Source: Cyanobacteriota bacterium
GTDB taxonomy: Bacteria; Cyanobacteriota; Cyanobacteriia; PCC-6307; Cyanobiaceae
NCBI GenBank assembly: GCA_026389315.1
Contig: JAPLIC010000024.1
Span: 1-64,000, forward strand
DNA: 64,000 bases
Reading direction: 5' to 3'
In this document: piece by piece, positions 39,339 to 48,340 of the stretch
Position numbering within the stretch: the first letter of the stretch is position 1
How the letters are laid out: every line of letters begins with the position of its first letter
Made by a program: the position numbers and the translations under genes
The notes under the pieces: model-generated
What the model was told of the DNA's origin: nothing
What the model saw: only the letters and a program-made list of their open reading frames with translations
Databases searched by the model: none

Positions 39339-42300
39339 GCTGGCTCCTCGGCCAGCACAACCAGGAAGGCCACCACTTCAAAATCGTTGATGCCTGCGAA
39401 TTCACCGGCCAAGGCATGGGTGCCGCCTGGGCTGAACAGACTTGCCACGGCGCGCTCTTCGCTTTTGCCCACCACAGAGGCCACGGCAGCGGCCAACAGT
39501 CGCTGGGCTTGGCGCATGTCTTCTCCGCCTTTTGTGACGCGATCAAAGTGCGCACAGGCGCCAGCATCGGGCAGATCACGCCCCAGGCAAACCCGCTTCA
39601 AACGATCCAGGATTTGCTTGGCCTGGGTATAGGGAAGCAACACGGCCCCGTCTTCGCCCACATGGATCAGGACGTTTGGGGCCAGGGGATAGCCACTCTC
39701 GCTGATCTGTTCGGCCGCCACTGCTTCCGCCCTAAGACAGAAGATCATGCCCGCTGGAATGTCAAGTTCGCTGCTGGTGGTTACGGCAAAAGTGCCCAGG
39801 GGCAGGGACTCCAGTAAGCCGGGATTGGCCTTGGTGAATTGGGCTAGATCAATGCGGAAATCGGTGAGGGTGAGGTCTGCAATCGAAACACCAGTGGACA
39901 GATCCTCCAGATCGATCACGGCATCCTGGAGCTTGATCAGCTGCTTGCGCCGATACTCCAGGTCATTCATCGGATTGCCCGATTGCTGTTCAATCAGGTT
40001 TTCCTCGCCAGTAGCCGAGATATCGAGCAGCACCATCCGACCGCTGACGCGTTGCTCTAAGTTGATGTACTCCTCCAGTTCTATATTGGGCCAGAAATTG
40101 GCGAGCTGGATGCAGGTATTCGGGGATCCAAGCCTATCGATGCGGCCAAAGCGTTGAATGATGCGCACTGGATTCCAGTGGATGTCGTAGTTGATCAGCC
40201 AATCACAATCCTGCAGGTTCTGGCCCTCGGAGATGCAATCGGTGGCAATCAGCAGATCGAGTACACCCTCCTCCGCCATGTCTTCGGGGCGTTCCTTGGC
40301 GCGGGGCGCAAAGGAGGTGAGGATGGAGGTCAGATCACGCCGTTGTTTCGGCAGGGTGGTGAGGTTGTTACCTGAACCCGTGACAAGGGCTGATTCAAGC
40401 TGTAAATCAGTCTTCGCCCAGTCGTTAAGTTGGTCGTAGAGGTAGCGAGCCGTATCGGCAAAAGCCGTAAAGATGATCAGCTTGCGGTTGCCCGGATTGA
40501 TTGGTGAATGGATCTTCTGGCGGATCATCGCCTTCAGTTCTTTCAGCTTTGCATCACGAGATGGTTCCACGGCCCGGGCGGCGGCGAGAAGGTTTGCCAA
40601 ACGGTTGCGGTCTTCCACCAGGTCTTGCTTCCAACGAATCAGATCAACGTCCTGGAGCAGCACTTTGATTTTTCGGCCCACCAACAAGCTCTCGAAGCCA
40701 GGATCGTCAAAATCAACATCGGCAATGTCGATTTCCTCTACTTCAAGGGTTTGCTCTTCAATCCGCTCCAAAGTGGCTTTAACATCCCGGAGTTGCCTCT
40801 CCACCGTCAGCGCGAAGGAGGCCACCGAGCTTTCCATCCGCTTGAGCACATTGACGCGGATCAGATGGATCAGGCTCTCCTCCCGGTCCACCTGGCGGAA
40901 CAAGCCCAGGCCTCCCTTTACCTCAACGCTGTATTTCTGATCGTAGGCCGCTTGCTTGTGGGGCAGCAAATAACGTAGCGGCGCATAAGATGCCAGGTTG
41001 AGCCGGCGGATTTCTAGATTGATATCGCCTATGGCAGGGAAGGTGCCGCTGAGATCTACATCGGCCTTGATGTTGATGGGCTTCAGCCGCTCTGGGAACT
41101 TGCCTGTTTCAGCGACTCCGTAATATTTCTCGACGTGCTTGCGTGAACGGGCAATGGTGAGTGTGTCCAGCAATGTGAAATAGTCAAAGCCCAGCATCTC
41201 CATCAAGAGCTGTGGCGTGCGTTTCATATCATCTAGATCCAGCCAGCGGTTGAACTGCTTCTGGGCCAAGCGGGTGGTCGCGTCGATGCTGCCAATCCCT
41301 TGCCCCAGTAGAGCCGCGTCGTTGGCTTCAGTGGCAAAGGCAATCTGATTGCGTAGGTCTGCCATCCGGTTGTTGACCGGGGTTGCGGAAAGCATCAGCA
41401 CTCGCGTTCTTACACCCTCTTGGATGATCTTGCGCATCAAGCGGTCGTAGCGCGTTTCACCGCCCATTTTTGGTGTGCGCTTGTTGCGAAAGTTATGAGA
41501 TTCATCAATCACGACAAGGTCGTAGTTGCCCCAATTGATGTAGCCAAGATCAATGTCTCCTGACAGGCCCCCTTCGCGGGAGAGGTCGGTGTGATTGAGA
41601 ACGTCGTAGTTGAACCGATCAGTTGCCAGGATGTTTCGGCGATCGTTGGCTTTATAGATCGTCCAGTTGTCACGTAGGCGCTTGGGGCAAAGTACGAGAA
41701 CGCGGTCATTGCGTAGTTCGTGGTATTTGATGATGGCCAGGGCTTCGAATGTCTTTCCGAGCCCCACGCTATCGGCAATGATGCAACCGCCAAACCGATT
41801 CAGTTTGTCGATGGCGCCAACTACGCCATCCCGTTGAAACTTGTAGAGTTTTTGCCAAACAACCGTGTCGCGAATTCCTGTTGCAGCATTGACAATCTGA
41901 TCCTCATCGAGCTGGTCTTCACGACTGCTAAAGAGGCAGTAAAGAATGAGGATGTAGACGAGATAGGGGTCGCGGTGACTCGCAATCTGCTGAAGTGAAT
42001 CAAGCAGGGATGTCTTGGCCTGCGGGTCTTCTGCAAGTCCGTTCCATTGCGACTTGAACCATGCATCGATCAGCTTGGCTTCCTCAGGGCTCTCCGATGC
42101 CTGAATCAGGCTGAGGGGATTACCTGGCGTGACCCCCAACCCGTCGCTGCTGAAGGCGAGTGAGCCGAGTAAGGCCTGCACCGGCCGGTCACTCCCCTCA
42201 CAGATGACCATGGCACCTTGGGGTACGCCTGCTGTGGCCCGCCGCAGCTTCACCTTGTTCGTGAGCCATTGGGCCAGTTGACCCGCCAGCCAACGGGCCT

Positions 42301-42532
42301 GGAGTCGGTTGCGAGCGGGCCGGTCAGCTGCGGTTCCCAGCAACTGGAGATCCGATCCCTCCGGAGGCAGAACAAGCCGGCATCGCTCAATCACCTGCAA
42401 CCCCGAGACCAGTTCGGCGAAGGCAAACATGGACAGGGCGGCACTCACCACACCCATGTCCTGTCCCGGCTTAAGCAGGGGCTTCACGAGGTCGATGACC
42501 CGGTCGTTGCCGGTGTTGCGGACTAGCCTCAT
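39335..42532 (-). CDS. SNF2-family helicase of the restriction operon
   Basis: A 1065-residue protein. The N-terminal 200 residues look like a PLD-like or DNA-binding accessory region. The SNF2 motor has motif I D-S-V-G-L-G-K-T-F, motif II V-I-D-E-S-H-N-F-R, S-A-T-P-V-N-N-R, and motifs V-VI in S-E-G-Q-N-L-Q-D then I-Q-R-F-G-R-I-D-R. A long C-terminal region follows. As the first gene it sets expression of the operon. Such helicases next to Mod and Res are not part of classical type III systems and suggest an additional DNA-translocation or sensing step. Confidence 0.88.
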   Translation of the reverse strand: MRLVRNTGNDRVIDLVKPLLKPGQDMGVVSAALSMFAFAELVSGLQVIERCRLVLPPEGSDLQLLGTAADRPARNRLQARWLAGQLAQWLTNKVKLRRATAGVPQGAMVICEGSDRPVQALLGSLAFSSDGLGVTPGNPLSLIQASESPEEAKLIDAWFKSQWNGLAEDPQAKTSLLDSLQQIASHRDPYLVYILILYCLFSSREDQLDEDQIVNAATGIRDTVVWQKLYKFQRDGVVGAIDKLNRFGGCIIADSVGLGKTFEALAIIKYHELRNDRVLVLCPKRLRDNWTIYKANDRRNILATDRFNYDVLNHTDLSREGGLSGDIDLGYINWGNYDLVVIDESHNFRNKRTPKMGGETRYDRLMRKIIQEGVRTRVLMLSATPVNNRMADLRNQIAFATEANDAALLGQGIGSIDATTRLAQKQFNRWLDLDDMKRTPQLLMEMLGFDYFTLLDTLTIARSRKHVEKYYGVAETGKFPERLKPINIKADVDLSGTFPAIGDINLEIRRLNLASYAPLRYLLPHKQAAYDQKYSVEVKGGLGLFRQVDREESLIHLIRVNVLKRMESSVASFALTVERQLRDVKATLERIEEQTLEVEEIDIADVDFDDPGFESLLVGRKIKVLLQDVDLIRWKQDLVEDRNRLANLLAAARAVEPSRDAKLKELKAMIRQKIHSPINPGNRKLIIFTAFADTARYLYDQLNDWAKTDLQLESALVTGSGNNLTTLPKQRRDLTSILTSFAPRAKERPEDMAEEGVLDLLIATDCISEGQNLQDCDWLINYDIHWNPVRIIQRFGRIDRLGSPNTCIQLANFWPNIELEEYINLEQRVSGRMVLLDISATGEENLIEQQSGNPMNDLEYRRKQLIKLQDAVIDLEDLSTGVSIADLTLTDFRIDLAQFTKANPGLLESLPLGTFAVTTSSELDIPAGMIFCLRAEAVAAEQISESGYPLAPNVLIHVGEDGAVLLPYTQAKQILDRLKRVCLGRDLPDAGACAHFDRVTKGGEDMRQAQRLLAAAVASVVGKSEERAVASLFSPGGTHALAGEFAGINDFEVVAFLVVLAEEPA

Positions 42533-42935
42533 TTGGTACCCTTTTTGAGGCTCCTAGCGAGTGGGGTGACACCTTACTATAGGCGAGATGTTAAAAATAA
42601 AAAATTGATGCGACTTAGCGATGGACAAAAAATAAGTAAAAAAGTATCTTGGGGTGGTGGTCGTGTTCATGCAAGGGCTCAATTGGTCCTTTTACAGAAA
42701 AGAGTGAGTTAATCTCTACAGATTGTTGCCTCCGCCTACAGGCTTCGGCTTTGCCCTGGGGGTCTCTCTCAAGCAATTGGCCGTCAAAAATGGTCAAAAG
42801 CCTTGCTGGAACTGCCTTGAAGTGCTGAAGCAGGGCCGCCAGGCCGCTGAGCGATCAAATGCCCAGCAAAAGCAGGAGTGGCTGCCGTGCAGGCAGTTTC
42901 GGTCAGCGATGGCCATGGGGAGCGGTGTCCCAGGA
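42533..42935. other. Intergenic region upstream of the restriction operon
   Basis: About 400 bases, AT-rich between 42570 and 42660 and GC-rich after that. It separates the restriction operon from the TacAT-like pair, both read on the minus strand, so it should contain the operon promoter. A 60-codon minus ORF (42797-42615) and a plus ORF (42723-42968) exist but resemble no known protein. Confidence 0.4.
42576..42581 (-). promoter_or_regulatory. Possible -10 box of the restriction operon
   Basis: TATAGT on the minus strand, about 44 bases before the helicase ATG, in an AT-rich stretch. The -35 region (TTATTTT-type) is weak. Proposed from position and sequence only. Confidence 0.3.
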
Positions 42936-43436
42936 TCAACCCCCCAACACTCCCCGCAGATCCGATAAACGCACCATCAGGGTTGCGGGGTCCAAGGGTG
43001 AGGCTTCAAACCCCATCTTCAGGTAAAAAGCGGTAGCCGCTGGTGATGCGGCCTGAACGAGGATCCAGCGCACCCCGATTGGCTCACTGGCCTGCGCCAC
43101 CCTTTCGAAGGCATCAGCCAGCAAGGCCCGGGCCAGCCCTTGCCCCTCCACGCTTTGGTCTACTGCCAAGCGCGCCAAGACCACGACGGGAATCGGATCG
43201 GGCATGTTGCGCCGAAACCGGCCGGGGCTTGCGGCCCCAGCCACGGCACCGGAGGCCAGCGCCACAAACGCCTTGACCATGCCCGCCCCATCGCAGACCA
43301 CGAAGGTGCGGCTGGCGCCGCTGCCTTGATTCGCCAGTGCCCGTTGCTGCAGCCAGCGGTTAAGGCCGTCATCGCCGCAATCGAAGCCAGCGGTGCTGTG
43401 CTGGGGCTCCAGGGGCTGGGGCGCCTGCAGGGCCAT
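42936..43436 (-). CDS. GNAT acetyltransferase toxin (TacT-like)
   Basis: A 166-residue GNAT protein. It begins F-D-C-G-D-D-G-L-N-R-W-L, the common start of TacT/AtaT toxins, has V-V-L-A-R-L-A-V-D-Q then G-Q-G-L-A-R-A-L-L (the acetyl-CoA loop, Q-x-x-G-x-G/A), and ends A-A-T-A-F-Y-L-K-M-G-F. TacT-type toxins acetylate aminoacyl-tRNA and stop translation. The preceding gene encodes a DUF1778 antitoxin, one base overlapping. Confidence 0.82.
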   Translation of the reverse strand: MALQAPQPLEPQHSTAGFDCGDDGLNRWLQQRALANQGSGASRTFVVCDGAGMVKAFVALASGAVAGAASPGRFRRNMPDPIPVVVLARLAVDQSVEGQGLARALLADAFERVAQASEPIGVRWILVQAASPAATAFYLKMGFEASPLDPATLMVRLSDLRGVLGG

Positions 43437-43708
43437 CAGCTCTGCCAGGGCCTCGGAGCGGCCATGGTGCGCCGCAGTCGTTCATTGGCGTGGGGCGGGG
43501 CATCGAGTGCGGCGGCAAAGCGCTCGAACGGTTCAGCTCCGACGCTGAGCCAGGTCTGCTCGATCAGCAATTCTTGGGCGGCCAAACGAGCCGCCTGCAG
43601 CACGAAGTCGGTGCGGGTGAGGCCCGAGGCGCTTACGGCACGGTCGATCAGGGCTTGATCCTCGGGTGTGACCCGCAGGTTCCAGCTCAGACGGGCGGAG
43701 GCGGTCAC
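43436..43708 (-). CDS. DUF1778 ribbon-helix-helix antitoxin (TacA-like)
   Basis: A 90-residue protein: N-L-R-V-T-P-E-D-Q-A-L-I-D-R-A-V, then L-T-R-T-D-F-V-L-Q-A-A-R-L-A-A-Q, the DUF1778 signature, with a C-terminal W-x-x-F tail (P-F-E-R-F-A-A-A-L-D-A-P-P) that would bind the toxin. It is the first gene of the pair, and its stop overlaps the toxin start by one base. It marks the end of the accessory region; nadC follows divergently. Confidence 0.82.
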   Translation of the reverse strand: MTASARLSWNLRVTPEDQALIDRAVSASGLTRTDFVLQAARLAAQELLIEQTWLSVGAEPFERFAAALDAPPHANERLRRTMAAPRPWQS

Positions 43709-43849
43709 GGCGCAGCTTGGAACTGGGGGCGATCCTAGCTGGGCTGGTAGACGGCGTCTATCACTGGGTTGGGGTTTTTCTGTCTGGGGCGGCTACAGAT
43801 TCACGCCGTCGTCTATGAACGATCCCAGCTCCCGGCCACGTAACCCCCC

Positions 43850-44716
43850 ATGCCCGGCCCCTTCCTCTCCTTCACGCCGGCCCTGGAGGCCCAGCTGCGC
43901 GCCTGGCTGGATGAAGACCTCGGCCGTGGTGATCTCACGGCCCCGGCCTTGGCGGGCCGGCCGGCCCGGGCCCACTGGATCAGCAAGGCGGGGGGGGTGC
44001 TGTGCGGCGGGCCCTTGGCCTTGGCGTTGTTTCGCCTATTAGACCCCCAGGTTGAGGGGCGCCTGCTGGTGGCCGATGGCGACCCTATGGCTAAGGGTCA
44101 GCGGCTGCTTGAGCTCTCGGGCGATGCCTCCGCGTTGGTGGCCGCCGAGCGCACTGCCCTCAACCTGGTGATGCGCCTCTCCGGCATCGCTACCGCCACT
44201 GCCGCCTTGGTGGCCCAGCTGGCCGGCAGTGGCGTGCGCTTGGCCGATACCCGCAAGACCACGCCGGGGCTGCGGGTGCTGGAGAAGTACGCCGTGCGCT
44301 GCGGGGGTGGCGTCAACCATCGCCTGGGCCTGGATGACGCCGCCATGCTCAAGGAAAACCACCTGGCCTGGAGCGGTGGCGTCGCTGCGGCGATTGCGGC
44401 GGTGCGCTCCCAGGCCCCCTGGCCCAGCCGCGTCATCGTGGAGGCCGAAACCGCCGCCGAAGCCGCAGCCGCCGTGCTGGCCGGCGCCGATGCCCTGCTG
44501 CTGGATGAATTTGCGCCGGCCGATCTGGCCGATCTGGTGCTGCGGCTGCGGGGCCTGGCGGCCGGCCGTTCGTTGGTGCTGGAAGCCTCCGGCATCCAGC
44601 CCGATCAGTTGCGCCTCTATGCCGCCAGCGGTGTTGACCTGATCTCCACCAGCGCCCCGGTGACGCGGGCCCCCTGGCTGGATCTATCGATGCGGTTTGA
44701 GGCGGTGATCGCCTGA
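43850..44716 (+). CDS. nadC: Nicotinate-nucleotide pyrophosphorylase (quinolinate phosphoribosyltransferase)
   Basis: A 288-residue enzyme converting quinolinate and PRPP to nicotinate mononucleotide in NAD synthesis. Key segments are E-D-L-G-R-G-D-L-T near the start, E-R-T-A-L-N-L, the D-T-R-K-T-T-P-G-L-R block, R-C-G-G-G-V-N-H-R, and the C-terminal E-A-S-G-I. Full length. It is separated by about 80 bases from argS in the same direction. Confidence 0.93.
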   Translation: MPGPFLSFTPALEAQLRAWLDEDLGRGDLTAPALAGRPARAHWISKAGGVLCGGPLALALFRLLDPQVEGRLLVADGDPMAKGQRLLELSGDASALVAAERTALNLVMRLSGIATATAALVAQLAGSGVRLADTRKTTPGLRVLEKYAVRCGGGVNHRLGLDDAAMLKENHLAWSGGVAAAIAAVRSQAPWPSRVIVEAETAAEAAAAVLAGADALLLDEFAPADLADLVLRLRGLAAGRSLVLEASGIQPDQLRLYAASGVDLISTSAPVTRAPWLDLSMRFEAVIA

Positions 44717-44796
44717 GGGCCGCAACGACCGGCGGGCCCGTCGCCTGACGGTGGATGATCGCTGGGTGTGCCTGCCGCCTCCAGAGCCTTCTCACC

Positions 44797-46686
44797 ATGC
44801 TGTCGGTTTTCCATCGCCTCTCCGAACGGCTGCAGCTGGCCCTGGATTTTTCCTTTCCTGAGCAAGCGGCGGCGGCCCGGGCGGCGGGTCGGCCTCTGGA
44901 TCCCCAGCTGGTGGCCGCCAGCAAGCCCGAATTCGGCGACTTCCAGGCCAATGGCGCCCTGGCCCTGGCCAAGCCGTTGGGGTTAAAGCCCCGTGCCATC
45001 GCTGAGCAGATCAAGGCCTGTCTGCAGGCCGATCCCGCCTTCACCTCCCTCTGCCTGGAGCCGGAGATCGCCGGCCCGGGTTTCCTCAACCTGCGCCTGC
45101 GGCCCGAGGCCCTGGCGGCCGAGGTGGCCGCCCGGCTGGCCGATCCACGGCTCGGGGTTCCTTGGGCGGGGACTGCCGCAGTCCTTGCCAGCGCCGCCTC
45201 CGGAGGTGATGCCGGGCTCGTTTCCCCAGCCGAACCCGTCATCGTCGATTTCTCCAGCCCCAACATCGCTAAGGAGATGCACGTGGGGCACCTGCGCTCG
45301 ACGATCATCGGCGATGCCCTGGCGCGGGTGCTGGAGTTCCGCGGCCACCAGGTGTTGCGGCTCAACCATGTGGGCGATTGGGGCACCCAATTCGGCATGC
45401 TGATCACCCATCTCAAGCAGGTGGCACCCCAGGCCCTCACCACCGCCGATGCGGTCGATCTGGGTGATCTGGTGGCGTTCTATCGCCAGGCCAAGGCCCG
45501 CTTTGATGCCGACGAAACCTTCCAGACCACCGCCCGCGAGGAGGTGGTGCGGCTGCAGGGCGGCGATCCGGTCAGCCGCCGGGCCTGGCAGTTGCTGTGT
45601 GAGCAATCGCGGCGCGAATTCCAGGCCATCTACGACCGCCTCGATATCCGCCTGACCGAACGGGGCGAATCCTTCTACAACCCCTACCTCGAGGCCGTGG
45701 TGGCCGATCTCGATGCGTCGGGGCTGCTGGTGCAGGACGACGGGGCCCAGTGCGTCTTTCTCGAAGGGGTGAGCGGCAAGGAGGGCAAACCGCTGCCGGT
45801 GATCGTGCAAAAAAGCGATGGCGGCTTCAACTACGCCACCACCGATCTGGCCGCGATTCGCTATCGCTTTGCGGCCCCACCCGCCGGTGATGGCGCCCGC
45901 CGCGTCATCTATGTGACCGATGCCGGCCAGGCCAGCCACTTCGCCGGCGTGTTCCAGGTGGCTCGGCGGGCCGGTTGGATCCCCGCGGGGTCGCGGCTGG
46001 AGCACGTGCCCTTTGGCCTGGTGCAGGGGGGGGATGGCAAGAAGCTCAAGACCCGCTCGGGCGACACCGTGCGCCTCAAGGATCTGCTCGATGAGGCCGT
46101 CGAGCGCTGCGAGGCCGACCTGCGCCGCCGCCTGGCCGAGGAGGGCCGCGCTGAGGGTGAGGAGTTCATCCGCCAGGTCGCCACCACCGTGGGATTGGCG
46201 GCGGTCAAATATGCCGACCTCAGCCAGAACCGCACCACCAACTACCAGTTCAGCTTTGATCGCATGTTGGCCCTGCAGGGCAATACGGCTCCCTATTTGC
46301 TGTATGCGGTGGTGCGTATCGCCGGCATCGTCCGCAAGGGGGGAGATGGGGTCGAAACAGGCATCCAGGGGCGCCAGCCGCTGGCGGCGAGCACCGCTGC
46401 ATCCGGGCCGCTCAGCTTCAGCGAGCCCCAGGAATGGGCCCTGGTGCGCCAGTTGCTCGACTTCGATGCGGTGATCGCCGCCGTGGAGGACGAACTGCTG
46501 CCCAACCGGCTCTGCGCCTATCTGTTTGAGCTCAGCCAGGTGTTCAACCGCTTCTACGACCAGGTGCCGGTGCTCAAGGCCCCGCCGGTGGCGCGCGAGT
46601 CCCGGTTGGCCCTCTGCCGCCTCACGGCCGACACCCTCAAGCTGGGTCTGGGTCTGCTGGGCATTGCCACCCTGGAGCGGATGTAA
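44797..46686 (+). CDS. argS: Arginyl-tRNA synthetase
   Basis: A 629-residue class I synthetase that charges tRNA-Arg. The N-terminal Add-1 domain is present. The HIGH motif appears as [12 protein letters not shown], preceded by S-S-P-N-I-A-K-E-M. The KMSKS counterpart is degenerate, [11 protein letters not shown], as usual for ArgS. The C-terminal DALR domain ends with L-G-L-L-G-I. ATG 44797 is used; an in-frame ATG at 44755 would add 14 residues. Confidence 0.94.
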   Translation: MLSVFHRLSERLQLALDFSFPEQAAAARAAGRPLDPQLVAASKPEFGDFQANGALALAKPLGLKPRAIAEQIKACLQADPAFTSLCLEPEIAGPGFLNLRLRPEALAAEVAARLADPRLGVPWAGTAAVLASAASGGDAGLVSPAEPVIVDFSSPNIAKEMHVGHLRSTIIGDALARVLEFRGHQVLRLNHVGDWGTQFGMLITHLKQVAPQALTTADAVDLGDLVAFYRQAKARFDADETFQTTAREEVVRLQGGDPVSRRAWQLLCEQSRREFQAIYDRLDIRLTERGESFYNPYLEAVVADLDASGLLVQDDGAQCVFLEGVSGKEGKPLPVIVQKSDGGFNYATTDLAAIRYRFAAPPAGDGARRVIYVTDAGQASHFAGVFQVARRAGWIPAGSRLEHVPFGLVQGGDGKKLKTRSGDTVRLKDLLDEAVERCEADLRRRLAEEGRAEGEEFIRQVATTVGLAAVKYADLSQNRTTNYQFSFDRMLALQGNTAPYLLYAVVRIAGIVRKGGDGVETGIQGRQPLAASTAASGPLSFSEPQEWALVRQLLDFDAVIAAVEDELLPNRLCAYLFELSQVFNRFYDQVPVLKAPPVARESRLALCRLTADTLKLGLGLLGIATLERM

Positions 46687-46745
46687 GGCTGGGACCAGGA
46701 AGAGCGCGACCTACTGGAGCGGTCGGCTTAGGTGCTGCGCCGGGG

Positions 46746-47141
46746 TTATGGCGAGGCGATGCAGGTGCAGGAAGGCTGAGGCCGCTCCCAGAGCCAGCGG
46801 GTATCGCGTTGCAGCTCGGCGGCCATGCGCGAGCCGCAGGCTAGGAGTCGGGCGTGTTCCGCCGGAGTCAGCACCAGGGCATCACAGCTCAGGGGCAGCT
46901 CGGCCAGGGGCCAGATCAGCAGACGTTGTCCTTGGGTTCCGCTGGCGTTGGCATCCACCACCAGCAGATCCAGATCGCTGCCCACCCCTGCCTGACCCCG
47001 GCCATAGCTGCCGAAAACGCCCACCTTCTGGAGCCCTGGCTGAACGGCCCCCATCCGGGCGGACCAGGTCCTCACCTGGGCGAGCACCGCTGCCGGTTCA
47101 GGCCAGCGCAGCACCGATTGCGTCAACGATCGAACGGGCAT
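46746..47141 (-). CDS. MNT-type nucleotidyltransferase
   Basis: A 131-residue protein with V-G-V-F-G-S-Y-G-R-G-Q-A-G-V-G-S-D-L-D-L-L-V, the G-S and D-x-D signature of minimal nucleotidyltransferases, and a third acidic residue in S-C-D-A-L-V. It overlaps the upstream HEPN gene by 44 bases. Gene order here is HEPN then MNT, opposite to the doubled operon at 31.6-33.1 kb, so this is a separate acquisition. Confidence 0.75.
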   Translation of the reverse strand: MPVRSLTQSVLRWPEPAAVLAQVRTWSARMGAVQPGLQKVGVFGSYGRGQAGVGSDLDLLVVDANASGTQGQRLLIWPLAELPLSCDALVLTPAEHARLLACGSRMAAELQRDTRWLWERPQPSCTCIASP

Positions 47142-47499
47142 GGTTCAGGGCGTCCTCGCTCTGGAGTCGGCCGAAGTGGTCGGTTGGAGCTCCTTCCGGC
47201 AGGCTATCGGGATAGCGGGTCGGAATGTAAAGGGCATCGAGGATGCGCAGCCGATCCTCCAGGTCGGAAACATTGGCCGCCAGGGTTGCGGCCGTGTCTG
47301 CCGGAAGATCCCGGTAGGCGCGGCCGAGTCCATGGCCCCAGACCTGTTGGCCGAGATGCAGGTGCAGAGCCTTGAAGGCTTTTTCCACTCCTTGATGACA
47401 GGCAAAGCAGGCCCACTCATGGTGGCCAGCGTTGGCGCTTACCTGGGCCAGGTTGAGGTCGGCCCGCGCCTGATGCAGCCAATCGGCGGAGCGATTCAT
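47098..47499 (-). CDS. HEPN-domain protein
   Basis: A 133-residue HEPN protein: W-L-H-Q-A-R-A-D-L-N-L-A, E-W-A-C-F-A-C-H-Q-G-V-E-K-A-F-K-A-L, W-G-H-G-L, and the late Y-I-P-T-R-Y-P-D. These are standard landmarks of the larger HEPN subfamily. ATG 47499 is used over 47535 because the first helix begins there. With the MNT gene it forms a likely toxin-antitoxin pair. Confidence 0.75.
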   Translation of the reverse strand: MNRSADWLHQARADLNLAQVSANAGHHEWACFACHQGVEKAFKALHLHLGQQVWGHGLGRAYRDLPADTAATLAANVSDLEDRLRILDALYIPTRYPDSLPEGAPTDHFGRLQSEDALNHARSIVDAIGAALA

Positions 47500-47627
47500 G
47501 GAGCCATTGTGCCGGAGGTTCAGCCACTGATTCACCCCCTGGCTACAGCAAGGGTGACACCTTGCGAAACACGAGACAGGTCACCGAACACTCCTTGGCC
47601 GTGGGTCGCTTGAAAATGGTTGTTGGC

Positions 47628-48284
47628 TTAACCATCCCAGAGCTCCGCCAGCTCCAGCCGCAGCCCCGGCAGCAGGCCGCCGCCCTCCAGCACCTCGGCC
47701 GGCTCGATCCGTTGGATCTGCGGCGCAGCGGAGCCGTCCGCACTCGCCTGCCAGATCTCCACCGCCCGTTGCTGCGGGATCAACAGCCAGCCCAACCGGG
47801 CGCCATTGGCGAGGTAGGCGGCCAGCTTGCGGCGCAGGGCCTGGACGCCCCGGGGGCCCCCATCCGCAGGACTCACCAGCTCCACCACCAGATCGGGGCA
47901 CAGCGGCGGAAAACCGCTGCGTTGATCCGGCGTGAGGGCCTGCCAACGCTCTAGTCGCACCAGGGCCGCATCGGGGCTGAGCACCGAGCCATCGGCCAGG
48001 CGGAAGCCTCCCGAGCTGTCGAAGACCTTCCAGCCCCCCTCGCTGAGGGCCCAGATCTGCAGCCGGGTGTTCAGGAGGTTGTTGCGGGCGCTGGTCTCAC
48101 CCCCTGTCGGCGTCATCGCGATCACCTGGCCATCGGCCGTGAGTTCCAGCACCGCCCCGGGGTTCGCCGCACACACCAGGGCGAACTGCTGAGGCGACAG
48201 CCGCAGATCCGCTGGCAACAGCAGAGGCTTTAGCCCGGTGCCAGGGGCCTGCGGGGTGGCGGCAGCGGGTGGGGCGAGCGTCAT
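47628..48284 (-). CDS. Uma2-family endonuclease-like protein
   Basis: A 218-residue protein of the Uma2 family, a PD-(D/E)xK-fold group greatly expanded in cyanobacteria. It has F-x-L-V-C-A-A-N-P, L-E-L-T-A-D-G-Q-V-I-A-M-T-P-T-G, L-S-P-D-A-A-L-V-R, P-D-L-V-V-E-L-V-S-P-A-D, and L-A-A-Y-L-A-N-G-A-R-L-G-W-L-L. The D and E of P-D-L-V-V-E-L would be the active site. The biological role of the family is not well established. ATG 48284 starts the domain cleanly. Confidence 0.83.
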   Translation of the reverse strand: MTLAPPAAATPQAPGTGLKPLLLPADLRLSPQQFALVCAANPGAVLELTADGQVIAMTPTGGETSARNNLLNTRLQIWALSEGGWKVFDSSGGFRLADGSVLSPDAALVRLERWQALTPDQRSGFPPLCPDLVVELVSPADGGPRGVQALRRKLAAYLANGARLGWLLIPQQRAVEIWQASADGSAAPQIQRIEPAEVLEGGGLLPGLRLELAELWDG

Positions 48285-48340
48285 GTCCCCAACAAAGCAT
48301 GGGCCAAATTTTAGGCGGAGCCGCCACCTACCGTCTGGGA

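Noticed and set aside
42615-42797. 60-codon minus-strand ORF upstream of the helicase
   Set aside because: No homology pattern, poor start context, and it lies in the probable promoter region.
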